Origin: Geobacter sp. UBA6169
Lineage (GTDB): Bacteria; Desulfobacterota; Desulfuromonadia; Geobacterales; Pseudopelobacteraceae
Direction: 5' to 3'
DNA length: 16,233 nt
Assembly (NCBI GenBank): GCA_002422265.1
Contig: DIUB01000061.1
Coordinates: 7,417-23,649 of the forward strand
Below are positions 1 through 7,500 of this stretch, in pieces; within the stretch, counting starts at the first letter, position 1; each line of letters begins with the position of its first letter. A program made the translations under genes and the position numbers. Under the pieces are notes generated by a model. That model saw only the letters and a program-made list of their open reading frames with translations. It ran no database searches and was not told the DNA's origin.

Positions 1-1220
1 GAATCAAAACAGCGGGCCGTACCTTCAAAGGTCATCATCGCATCTGATACACCGGACTGCTTGACCACCGCCCCCTTCGGCGCGATGGAGCCGAACAGCA
101 CCGCAATGCCGCCCTCTTTCTTCACCGGTGCCGACAGGGGACGAATCACCTCTTCATCAATATTTTCGATACTGGCTGCCAGCTGACGGGTGGTCAGACC
201 AAACAGGGTCGGTGCATCAATAATCTTGTCACCCAGTTGCTTCAACACGCCGCTGACGCCACCGGCAATGTCCAGATCTTCCATAAAATGCTTGCCGGCC
301 GGATTCATGGAGGCCAGTTGCGGGGTCTCTTTGGCCAGGATATCAAAGGTCTCCAGCGGCAGATCCACACCTGCCTCACGGGCAATGGCCAGCAGGTGCA
401 GCACGGTATTGGATGAACCACCCAGAGCCAGATCGACCCGGATGGCGTTCTCAAAGGCGGTCCGGGTCATGATATCCCGTGGTTTCACATCATTCTGCAC
501 CAGTTCAACAATCTTCTCGCCCGAGGCAAAGGCGATTCTCCGTTTCATGGCGGAAACCGCCAGGGCCGTACCGCAGCGGGGCAGCGACATCCCCAGGGTC
601 TCGGTCAGGATTGCCATGGTATTGGCGGTAAACAGCCCCTGGCAGGAACCCATGCCGGGACAGGCATTATCCTCGCAGACCTGCAACTCCTTGGCATCGA
701 TCACCCCGGCCTTGTAACGGGCCATGGCCTCAAAGGTATCAGTCACAAAGGAATAGGAGCGTCCCTCTGCGCCTCTGCCGCTCATCATCGGACCGGCAGT
801 CACAATAATACAGGGGATATTCAGGCGGGCAGCCGCCATCAGCATGCCGGGGGTGATCTTGTCACAGTTAGTCAAAAGGACCAGACCATCCAGACGGTGG
901 GCCTCGGCAACCGATTCAACCATATCGGCAATCAGTTCACGGGTGGGCAGACTGTAGTGCATCCCCTTGTGCCCCATGGCAATACCGTCGCAGACACCGG
1001 GAATGCCGAAGAACTGGGCATAGCCGCCGCCGGTATGGATCCCCTTCTCAATAAAACGCTCCAGATCCCGCATCCCCACATGGCCGGGGATCAGATCGGT
1101 AAAACTGGTGGCAACCCCGATAAAGGGCCGCTCCATCTGGCTCTGGGGAACGCCGGTAGCCTTCAGCAGTGCCCGATGGGGAGTACGCTCAATACCTTTT
1201 TTAATCATGTCGCTACGCAT
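1..1220 (-). CDS. ilvD: Dihydroxy-acid dehydratase, N-terminal 406 residues (3' end outside window)
   Basis: Dehydrates 2,3-dihydroxy-3-methylbutanoate and -pentanoate to the 2-oxo acids, the next-to-last step of valine and isoleucine synthesis, in the cytoplasm with an iron-sulfur cluster. Translating the minus strand from 1220 gives an uninterrupted frame of 406 codons to the edge. Family motifs seen: IPGHVGMRDL (44-53), GIAMGHKGMHYSLPTREL (79-96), NCDKITPGM (118-126, Cys119), and ACPGMGSCQGLFTANTM (186-202, Cys187 and Cys193), followed by LALGGSSNTVLHL (264-276). The PGH segment near residue 46 resembles the E. coli [4Fe-4S] type, whereas the [2Fe-2S] type has a cysteine there; this subtype is an inference. 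The start ATG (1218-1220) is preceded by GGTGAGG at a usual distance; a second in-frame ATG lies four codons in and is less well placed. The gene is divergent from the kinase operon. The family is usually about 550-620 residues, so roughly a third is missing off the edge. Confidence 0.97.
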   Translation of the reverse strand, partial: MRSDMIKKGIERTPHRALLKATGVPQSQMERPFIGVATSFTDLIPGHVGMRDLERFIEKGIHTGGGYAQFFGIPGVCDGIAMGHKGMHYSLPTRELIADMVESVAEAHRLDGLVLLTNCDKITPGMLMAAARLNIPCIIVTAGPMMSGRGAEGRSYSFVTDTFEAMARYKAGVIDAKELQVCEDNACPGMGSCQGLFTANTMAILTETLGMSLPRCGTALAVSAMKRRIAFASGEKIVELVQNDVKPRDIMTRTAFENAIRVDLALGGSSNTVLHLLAIAREAGVDLPLETFDILAKETPQLASMNPAGKHFMEDLDIAGGVSGVLKQLGDKIIDAPTLFGLTTRQLAASIENIDEEVIRPLSAPVKKEGGIAVLFGSIAPKGAVVKQSGVSDAMMTFEGTARCFD

Positions 1221-1280
1221 GAAGACCTCACCGATAAAATCTTGTTTAATCCCGCTAAATCAGGGTTTTCAGGAATGGGT

Positions 1281-1310
1281 ACAGTAATACAGCCGATAAT
1301 CGCGTGTCAA
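1281..1310 (-). promoter_or_regulatory. Candidate sigma-70 promoter of ilvD
   Basis: On the minus strand a perfect -35 hexamer TTGACA occupies 1310-1305. Possible -10 hexamers are TATTAC (1289-1284, 15-bp spacer) or TACTGT (1286-1281, 18-bp spacer); neither is ideal. Transcription would begin near 1272-1278, leaving a leader of about 55 bases before the ilvD start at 1220. No leader peptide or attenuator was found between this promoter and the gene. Confidence 0.45.
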
Positions 1311-1329
1311 CCGGCAACTGGTCCATCAG

Positions 1330-1374
1330 AAGACAAAAAACCTGACTGCCGCAGCAGTCCGTATGGTTTGTCTT
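1330..1374. repeat. Nested inverted repeat between divergent genes
   Basis: The outer arms AAGACAAA (1330-1337) and TTTGTCTT (1367-1374) are perfect complements. An additional CC/GG pair follows if three A residues bulge out. Inside lies a second hairpin, GACTGC (1344-1349), loop CGCA, GCAGTC (1354-1359). Read on the minus strand, the inner hairpin is followed by AGG and six T residues, like a weak intrinsic terminator. It lies upstream of the proposed ilvD promoter and about 105 bases before the kinase start. It could be a hairpin in the kinase leader RNA, a stop for stray minus-strand transcription out of the kinase gene, or a protein site. The function is not known. Confidence 0.5.
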
Positions 1375-1464
1375 GAATAGCTGGTGTCGAACGGAAGGAT
1401 GTGCTATGAAGCCCCTGATTTTCCGAGTCCATGCTGGCAAGAACATACGGCTGCACTGAATTAT

Positions 1465-1471
1465 GGAAGGG
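1465..1471 (+). promoter_or_regulatory. Ribosome binding site that decides the kinase start
   Basis: GGAAGGG lies 9 bases before the ATG at 1481. An in-frame ATG at 1463 sits directly on top of this site and has no Shine-Dalgarno sequence of its own upstream (the preceding bases are CTGCACTGAATT). The start at 1481 is therefore preferred. Confidence 0.7.
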
Positions 1472-1480
1472 ATCAGCGCT

Positions 1481-4400
1481 ATGGCATTTTTAACGGATTT
1501 CAAGATCAGGCACAAATTACTGGCCGGTTTTACGGTGCTGGTGCTGTTTTGCTGTCTGGTTGGCTACCTCGGCGTCAGAGGCATGGGCGACAGCAAACAA
1601 CGTCTGGACGACATGCATGCCAACCTGATCCCTTCCATCGCGCTGGCAGGATCTCTTGACAATGCCATGCAGGAATACCGCCGCGCCTATCTGCGCTTCC
1701 AGCTTGAATCTGACCCGGCTCAACGCAAGGTAATGGCTGCTAAAATGGCGGCAAGCCGCAAGGCAGCCGACAATTACCTGGAACAATTTGGCAGACTGAT
1801 CACCCAGGAGGCAGAGCAGAGGCTGTTCAAGAATCTGGTCGAGCGAACCCGTACCTTCTATACCCTAACCGACCGGGTGCTTGCGGCAATGGATAGCGGC
1901 GTTAACTATGCCGATCTGAAAAGCGAGCACCAGCAGGGCAGACAGCTCTCTGATCAGATTGAGGCGGATATCAAGGAATTGACCCGCTTCAACATCCAGG
2001 AGGCAGAAGACCACTTCAGGCAGAGCAGCGCAGACCACGAACGCTACCGTGGCTGGCTGCTGGTGATTATCCTTGCCACGGTCTGCTGTGCCGCAGCCAT
2101 TGCCCTGCTGTTTACCAACAGCATTGTCAGGCCGCTCCAGGAGGTGATCAATGCAATCCGCACCCTCCAGCAGGGAGGGAGACAAAAGGCCCGTCTGGCA
2201 GATGCCATTGCCGGGGGAGATCTGGAACAGGAGCTGACCGTTGTTGAGCCGTTAACCTTTGACAAGGAGCAGATCGGCCGGGACGAGACCGGCATGCTGA
2301 TGAAGGCTGTAATCGAGATGAGTGCCACGCAGTATGCGCTTGATCAGTCCTTTGTCACCATGACACGGACACTGCGCAGCAATCACCGGCAGGAGCAGCG
2401 TCAGGCCTGGTTCAAAAACGGCCAGAATAGCCTCAACATCATCCTGCGGGGAGATAAAAGCACGGCAGAACTGACCGACCAGGCACTGACCTTTCTGTCT
2501 GAATACCTAGGGGCAGGGGTCGGCGTCCTGTATGTCTATGATCATGAACAGGCTGAGCTGCAGATTACTGCCAGCTACGCCTTTGTGCGGCGCAAGCGGC
2601 TGAACGACCGGATTGCTCTGGGTGAAGGGTTGGCCGGACAGGCTGCCCGCGAGCGGAAACTGATTTGCTTAAGCCCGGCCCCTCCCGGCTACCTGCCGAT
2701 CTGCTCCGGCATCGGCGAAGCCCAGCCGGTCAGCATCGCAGCCCTGCCGCTGCTCCAGGCCGACAACCTCACCGGTGTGCTGGAAATCGGTGCCTTCAAA
2801 CAGTTCAGCGATGATGAGCTGGCCTTTCTTGAACAGTGCAGTGAGGCGATTGCGATTGCCCTGAGCGTGAACCGCGCCCGTCAGCGGGTGAACCAGCTGC
2901 TGGAACAGACCCAGGCGCAGGCAGAAGAGCTGCAGGTGCAGCAGGAAGAGCTGCAGCAGACCAACGAAGAACTGGAAGAGCGGGCCGAACTGCTGGAACA
3001 GCAGCGTGAAGAGATCCGCGCCAAGAATCGCACCGTTGAGCAGGCCGGCCTCGAACTGCAGCGCAAGGCAGAGGAACTGGAACGGGTCAGCGCCTACAAG
3101 TCGGAATTTCTGGCCAACATGTCCCATGAACTGCGTACCCCGCTCAACAGCATGATGATTCTCTCCAGCCTGCTGCAGGACAACCGTGAAGGGAACCTGA
3201 CCGATAAACAGGTGGAGTTTGCCAACACCATCAACACCGCCGGCCGGGATCTGCTCAACCTGATCAACGACATTCTCGACCTCTCCAAGATCGAATCAGG
3301 CCACCTTGAGTTCCATTATGAAGAGCTGCAGCTGCAGGATATCTGTGACCAGATGATGGCGCTGTTCCATCCGATTGCAGCCGACAGAGGGATCAGCCTG
3401 TCGGCACATCTGGACACCACCGCACCTCCATCCGTGGTCACCGACAGCCAGCGCAGCATGCAGATTCTGAAAAACCTGCTCTCCAATGCCTGCAAGTTCA
3501 CCAGTCAGGGTTCGGTGGATCTGCGAGTCTTCAGTCCCCAGCACCATCAGAATCCGCTGGGCTGCGAGGCGGTGGCCTTTGCTGTCAGCGATACCGGCAT
3601 CGGCATTCCGGCTGACAAACAGGGGCTGATCTTCAACGCCTTCCAGCAGGCCGACGGCAGCACCAGCCGTACCTTCGGCGGCACCGGACTGGGGCTGTCG
3701 ATCTCACGTCAACTGGCCCGCTCCATGGGAGGCGACGTCACCCTGGTCAGCGAACCGGGTACCGGCAGCACCTTTACACTTTATCTGCCGCTCAGCCGGA
3801 CCGGACAGCCAACAGCAGAACGAACGGCAGAACCTGTGCGAGCCGGAGCACCCATCAACCCGGGCCCCAAAACACCTGCCTTTGACCCTCTGCCCGCAGC
3901 ACCGCTGGCAGACGACCGGGCACAGCTGACAGACACCAGCAAGAGTATTCTGGTGATCGAGGATGACCTGACCTTTGCCGGTATACTGGTTGACATGGTG
4001 CGGGGGCGCGGCTTTTCCGCGCTGGTCGCCTCCGACGGCGAAAGCGGCATCGCCCTGGCTGAGCGGTATCTGCCCAATGCGATCATCCTGGATGTGATGC
4101 TGCCCCACATCGACGGCTGGGGAGTCATGCGCAGCCTGAAGGACAGCCCCAAGACCCGGCATATCCCGGTTCATTTCATTACCTGCCTCGAAGACCGTCA
4201 AAAGGCACTGAATATGGGAGCAATCGGCTTTGTCACCAAGCCGGTCAGCAGTGATCAGCTTGATTCAGTCTTTGCTGCACTGGAAAACGCCATCGAAAAG
4301 ACCACCAAACGGCTGTTGATCGTTGAAGACGACCCGGCCCAGGTACAGGCCATGGTGGCCCTGCTGGAAGAGCGCAGTGTGACCATCAGCGTTGCCGGGA

Positions 4401-5116
4401 GCGGCGCTGCGGCCATTGAGCTGCTGGGGCGGGATTCGTTTGACTGCATTGTGCTGGATCTGGGGTTGTCGGACATGGGCGCCTACGAGCTGCTTGAAGA
4501 GCTGAAACGGCACGACCCGGAGCGGCGCATCCCGGTCATCATCCACACCGGCCGTGAGCTGACCCGTGATGATGAGCTGAAGCTGCATCACTATGCCGAA
4601 AGCATCATTGTCAAGGGGGCAAAAAGCCCGGAACGGCTGTTGAATGAGGTCACCCTCTTCCTGCATTTGGTGGAATCCACCCTTGACCCCGGCAAACAGC
4701 GGATGATTCGCGCCGCCCTTGACAAGGAGGCGATGCTGGCCGGTAAAAAGGTGCTGATTGTAGATGACGACATGCGTAACATCTTCTCCCTTTCCAGTGC
4801 ACTTTCAGAAAAAGAGATCATCATTTATGAGGCGGAAAACGGTTCTGAAGCCCTGAAGCGGCTGGATGAGTTCCCTGATATCAACCTGGTGCTGATGGAT
4901 ATCATGATGCCGGAGATGGATGGCTACGAGGCAATGCGCCTGATCAGGAAAGACCCTCGCTTCCTGCACCTGCCGATTATCGCCCTGACCGCCAAGGCAA
5001 TGAAGGGAGATCGTGAGGAGTGCCTCAAGGCAGGCGCCAGTGATTACATCCCCAAGCCGGTGGATATGGAAAAACTGTTCTCGCTACTGCGGGTCTGGCT
5101 GTATTCAGCGGAGTAA
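1481..5116 (+). CDS. Membrane hybrid histidine kinase: 4HB sensor-HAMP-GAF-HisKA-HATPase-REC-REC-REC
   Basis: Predicted inner-membrane sensor kinase of 1211 residues that autophosphorylates on histidine and passes phosphate to attached and perhaps separate receivers. Numbered from the Met at 1481: membrane segment ~13-32; helical periplasmic sensor ~33-190 resembling the four-helix-bundle MCP type; second membrane segment ~192-213; expanded HAMP ~214-284; GAF ~322-462; E/Q-rich coiled coil ~464-539; HisKA with NMSHELRTP (phospho-acceptor His549); HATPase with N-box Asn669, DTGIGIP from 704 and GGTGLGLS 733-740. A Pro/Ala-rich linker leads to three receivers with phospho-Asp871, Asp993 and Asp1140 and switch lysines 920, 1045 and 1192. 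The second receiver is divergent: its lysine is followed by GAKS, not the usual KP. First gene of a compact operon, with the next gene 8 bases downstream. No DNA-binding output domain is present. Ligand unknown. Confidence 0.93.
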   Translation: MAFLTDFKIRHKLLAGFTVLVLFCCLVGYLGVRGMGDSKQRLDDMHANLIPSIALAGSLDNAMQEYRRAYLRFQLESDPAQRKVMAAKMAASRKAADNYLEQFGRLITQEAEQRLFKNLVERTRTFYTLTDRVLAAMDSGVNYADLKSEHQQGRQLSDQIEADIKELTRFNIQEAEDHFRQSSADHERYRGWLLVIILATVCCAAAIALLFTNSIVRPLQEVINAIRTLQQGGRQKARLADAIAGGDLEQELTVVEPLTFDKEQIGRDETGMLMKAVIEMSATQYALDQSFVTMTRTLRSNHRQEQRQAWFKNGQNSLNIILRGDKSTAELTDQALTFLSEYLGAGVGVLYVYDHEQAELQITASYAFVRRKRLNDRIALGEGLAGQAARERKLICLSPAPPGYLPICSGIGEAQPVSIAALPLLQADNLTGVLEIGAFKQFSDDELAFLEQCSEAIAIALSVNRARQRVNQLLEQTQAQAEELQVQQEELQQTNEELEERAELLEQQREEIRAKNRTVEQAGLELQRKAEELERVSAYKSEFLANMSHELRTPLNSMMILSSLLQDNREGNLTDKQVEFANTINTAGRDLLNLINDILDLSKIESGHLEFHYEELQLQDICDQMMALFHPIAADRGISLSAHLDTTAPPSVVTDSQRSMQILKNLLSNACKFTSQGSVDLRVFSPQHHQNPLGCEAVAFAVSDTGIGIPADKQGLIFNAFQQADGSTSRTFGGTGLGLSISRQLARSMGGDVTLVSEPGTGSTFTLYLPLSRTGQPTAERTAEPVRAGAPINPGPKTPAFDPLPAAPLADDRAQLTDTSKSILVIEDDLTFAGILVDMVRGRGFSALVASDGESGIALAERYLPNAIILDVMLPHIDGWGVMRSLKDSPKTRHIPVHFITCLEDRQKALNMGAIGFVTKPVSSDQLDSVFAALENAIEKTTKRLLIVEDDPAQVQAMVALLEERSVTISVAGSGAAAIELLGRDSFDCIVLDLGLSDMGAYELLEELKRHDPERRIPVIIHTGRELTRDDELKLHHYAESIIVKGAKSPERLLNEVTLFLHLVESTLDPGKQRMIRAALDKEAMLAGKKVLIVDDDMRNIFSLSSALSEKEIIIYEAENGSEALKRLDEFPDINLVLMDIMMPEMDGYEAMRLIRKDPRFLHLPIIALTAKAMKGDREECLKAGASDYIPKPVDMEKLFSLLRVWLYSAE
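2897..2998 (+). repeat. Coiled-coil segment duplicated at 7369-7470 (copy 1)
   Basis: This stretch encodes the start of the signalling coil after the GAF domain (LLEQTQAQAEELQ and following). It aligns without gaps to 7369-7470. A hand count gives about four in five identical bases, with many differences in third positions. It marks where the two neighbouring genes share ancestry at the DNA level, and the similarity ends shortly before the kinase domain begins here. Confidence 0.75.
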
Positions 5117-5124
5117 CCCTGACC

Positions 5125-7500
5125 ATGACCATTAAAGCGAAACTGATTGCCAATGTGCTGGTCACCGCAGCCATCATTGCGGTATTTACCGCTGCCGACT
5201 TTTTCTCCATGCGTTTTCTGCAGGACAAGCTGACCTACCTGACCGAACAGAGTACGCCGTTCCAGATCCGCACCATAGAGCTGCAGCGTGAGCTGCAGGG
5301 GGCCGTCTCTGCGCTGCTTGAACTGAACGGAGCCGGCACTCTGGCTGAACTGCAAAGCAGCAAGGCCGAAGCAGAAAAGAAACTGGCCCGTGTGTCTGCT
5401 GCCCAGCAACTGCTTGAGCAGCAGCATAACGCAGTTCCCGGCCTTGCAGGAGAACTTGGCCAGACAGCGTCGCAGCTGTTTGCCGCCACCGCAGAGCGGA
5501 TCAAAAGCGGGGATGCCGCCCGCACAGCCAATGAACGGGCAGGTGAGCTGACAGAACGTGCCGCCACACGGCTGAAAGAGCTGGACAGCTCACTGCGCAG
5601 CCTGCAGACCGTTCGTTCTGCAGCATTCAACCGAGCCCTGGAGACTACTGACAGGGCTGCAGATGAAGTCAATGCAATCGAATTCATACGGGGTCAGCTG
5701 AAGGAACTTCAGCTGCTGACCAAAACTCTCCAGATGCCCCAGACAACCACCGGGCTGCTGGTGGCCAGGGGACGTTTCAACACCGTTGCCGGACGGATCA
5801 ACCGCCATCATTATACCTCCCCCAACCAGGCATTCAGCGCTGGTTATCAGCAGTTTGAAACCCTGCTGGCCGAACAGCTCCGGCTGCTGGCCGCAGCCCA
5901 GGCCCGCAAGGATGAACAGGCCCGCCTTGCCGTGGCAACAACCCTGCGGGAGCAGGCAAACTCACATATTACGCAACTGCTGCTGATGCTTGACCAGGAA
6001 CGTGACGAAGCCCGCAGCAGGCTTGCGACTGAAACCGGCGCGCAAAAGACGCTGCATGACCAGTCAAACAAAGCCAACACCATTCTGGTGGCCAGCTCTG
6101 AACTGGTGACCACAGGGTTGCGTCTGAACAGCGAAATCAACCGGCTTTTTACCCTTGAGGAAATGGCCGGATTTGAGCAGGCCGATCAGACACTGCGTGC
6201 CCTGTTCTCACAGATTCAGGACCGGTCGCAGAACATCGCGCGCGATCTGCGCAGCCTGCAGGCCGACAAGGAACTGCAGCTGCTTCGTGCGGCCACCGAT
6301 GCACTGGCAGCCACCCGGCAGGAGGTAACCTCCGGCAGCGGTATCCTGATCACCCTGAAGACACGGCTCAAGGCAGCCGAACAGGCCGAACAGGCTGCCC
6401 GCAAGCTGCATGAACTGGCAGCCAGACAGTCTGCCAGCGGAAACGAGATCATAGCGACAGCCAAGGGGGAGCAGGAGCAGGCGATGCTGAACGTCAACCG
6501 GGTGATAGACCGCAATCTGCTGCAGGTTGCGGCCATCGGTACGGCAGCGGTGCTCATCGCCATCCTGTTCGGTTTCTGGATCTACCGCTCAGTGCTGCTG
6601 CCGTTACGGCTGGTGTTGAGAGCTGTCCGCTCCCAGCAGGCCCAGGGGCAGGAAAAGGCCCGGCTTGCCGAGGCAGTCGCTGGCGGAGACCTGAACCGCG
6701 AAGTGAGTATCAGCACGGTGATTCGCCTGGAAGGACAGGAACAGAAACAAGATGAGATGGGTCAGGTGCTGCAGGCGGTGGTGGGGATGAGCGAAGCCCA
6801 GGCCACCCTGGACCGGGCCCTGGCTGATATGACCAGTTCGTTGCGCACCGGCAGGGACGATGATCAGCGCCGCGACCGCCTGAAAAGCGGGCTGCATGAG
6901 TTGAACAAAATCCTGCGGGAGGAACATACCACCGACGAACTGCTGGACTACTCGCTGGCCTTTATCTGCGCCTTTCTGGATGCCGGTGCGGGTATCATCT
7001 ACCTCTATGACGAACAGAAGCAGCTGTTGCTGCCGAAAGCCACCTATGCTGTCTCGCTGCAGGACAGGCCGGAACAGGGTCTACTCAGCGCCGACGAAGG
7101 CCTGGTCGGTCAGGTGGTCTCCAGCCGGAAGCTGATCCATCTGACGGCAGTGCCGTCCGGTTACCTGCCGATCTCCTCCGCCCTGGGGGAAGCCGACCCG
7201 CTGCAGCTCGCCATCATGCCGATCATGCACAACGGCCTGCTGGCCGGCGTACTGGAGCTGAGCAGTTTCAAACCGTTTGACGACTATAGCTTCAACTTCC
7301 TTGAGCAGGCCCTGGAAGGAATTGCCGTTACAATCAACACCAACCGCTCCCGCCTGATGATCAGCGAGCTCCTGGAACAGACCCAGGTGCAGGCCGAAGA
7401 GCTGCGGGTACGGGAAGAGGAGCTGCAACAGACCAACCAGGAGCTGCAGGAGCGTGCGCGAATACTGGAAGAACGGATGGGGAACCATGACCGCCAGTGA
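5125..7500 (+). CDS. Membrane sensor with HAMP, GAF and coiled coil but no output domain (mosaic of MCP and kinase)
   Basis: 791 residues. Membrane segments at ~6-28 and ~468-487 enclose about 440 mostly helical residues expected to be periplasmic. An expanded HAMP (~490-565) and a GAF domain (~595-735) follow, then an E/Q-rich coiled coil (~745-785), and the protein stops. No HisKA, HATPase, GGDEF, MA or other effector is present. The first ~490 residues match the MCP encoded at 10795 (shared DKLTYLTE at 34-41, RTxExQRExQG at 49-59, AKGEQEQA at 446-453). From HAMP onward it instead matches the kinase encoded at 1481 (KARLA[DE]A[IV]AGGDL, SGYLPI/PGYLPI, LLEQTQxQAEEL). Start at 5125 lies 8 bases after the kinase stop, with GGAG 11 bases upstream, so translation may be coupled. 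It may pair with the kinase through the shared HAMP/coil, or act as a signal-modulating partner. This is inference; no function is established by sequence alone. Confidence 0.88.
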   Translation: MTIKAKLIANVLVTAAIIAVFTAADFFSMRFLQDKLTYLTEQSTPFQIRTIELQRELQGAVSALLELNGAGTLAELQSSKAEAEKKLARVSAAQQLLEQQHNAVPGLAGELGQTASQLFAATAERIKSGDAARTANERAGELTERAATRLKELDSSLRSLQTVRSAAFNRALETTDRAADEVNAIEFIRGQLKELQLLTKTLQMPQTTTGLLVARGRFNTVAGRINRHHYTSPNQAFSAGYQQFETLLAEQLRLLAAAQARKDEQARLAVATTLREQANSHITQLLLMLDQERDEARSRLATETGAQKTLHDQSNKANTILVASSELVTTGLRLNSEINRLFTLEEMAGFEQADQTLRALFSQIQDRSQNIARDLRSLQADKELQLLRAATDALAATRQEVTSGSGILITLKTRLKAAEQAEQAARKLHELAARQSASGNEIIATAKGEQEQAMLNVNRVIDRNLLQVAAIGTAAVLIAILFGFWIYRSVLLPLRLVLRAVRSQQAQGQEKARLAEAVAGGDLNREVSISTVIRLEGQEQKQDEMGQVLQAVVGMSEAQATLDRALADMTSSLRTGRDDDQRRDRLKSGLHELNKILREEHTTDELLDYSLAFICAFLDAGAGIIYLYDEQKQLLLPKATYAVSLQDRPEQGLLSADEGLVGQVVSSRKLIHLTAVPSGYLPISSALGEADPLQLAIMPIMHNGLLAGVLELSSFKPFDDYSFNFLEQALEGIAVTINTNRSRLMISELLEQTQVQAEELRVREEELQQTNQELQERARILEERMGNHDRQ
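7369..7470 (+). repeat. Coiled-coil segment duplicated from 2897-2998 (copy 2)
   Basis: Second copy of the coil-encoding segment, ending just before the ribosome binding site of cheR (GGATGGGGA, 7475-7483). In the upstream kinase the homologous coil continues into a HisKA domain. Here it ends within about ten codons, which places the loss of the kinase half at about 7470. Confidence 0.75.

Noticed and set aside
897..1376. 159-codon plus-strand frame across the ilvD start
   Set aside because: Antisense to clear ilvD coding sequence and to its promoter region. The product has no family resemblance.
1255..1515. Minus-strand frame upstream of ilvD as an attenuator leader peptide
   Set aside because: It contains an Ile/Leu-containing stretch, but it starts inside the kinase gene, lacks a ribosome binding site, and the likely ilvD promoter lies downstream of most of it.
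7454..7486. Upstream GTG start for cheR
   Set aside because: It would add 11 residues unlike the family. The ATG at 7487 has a clear ribosome binding site directly before it.
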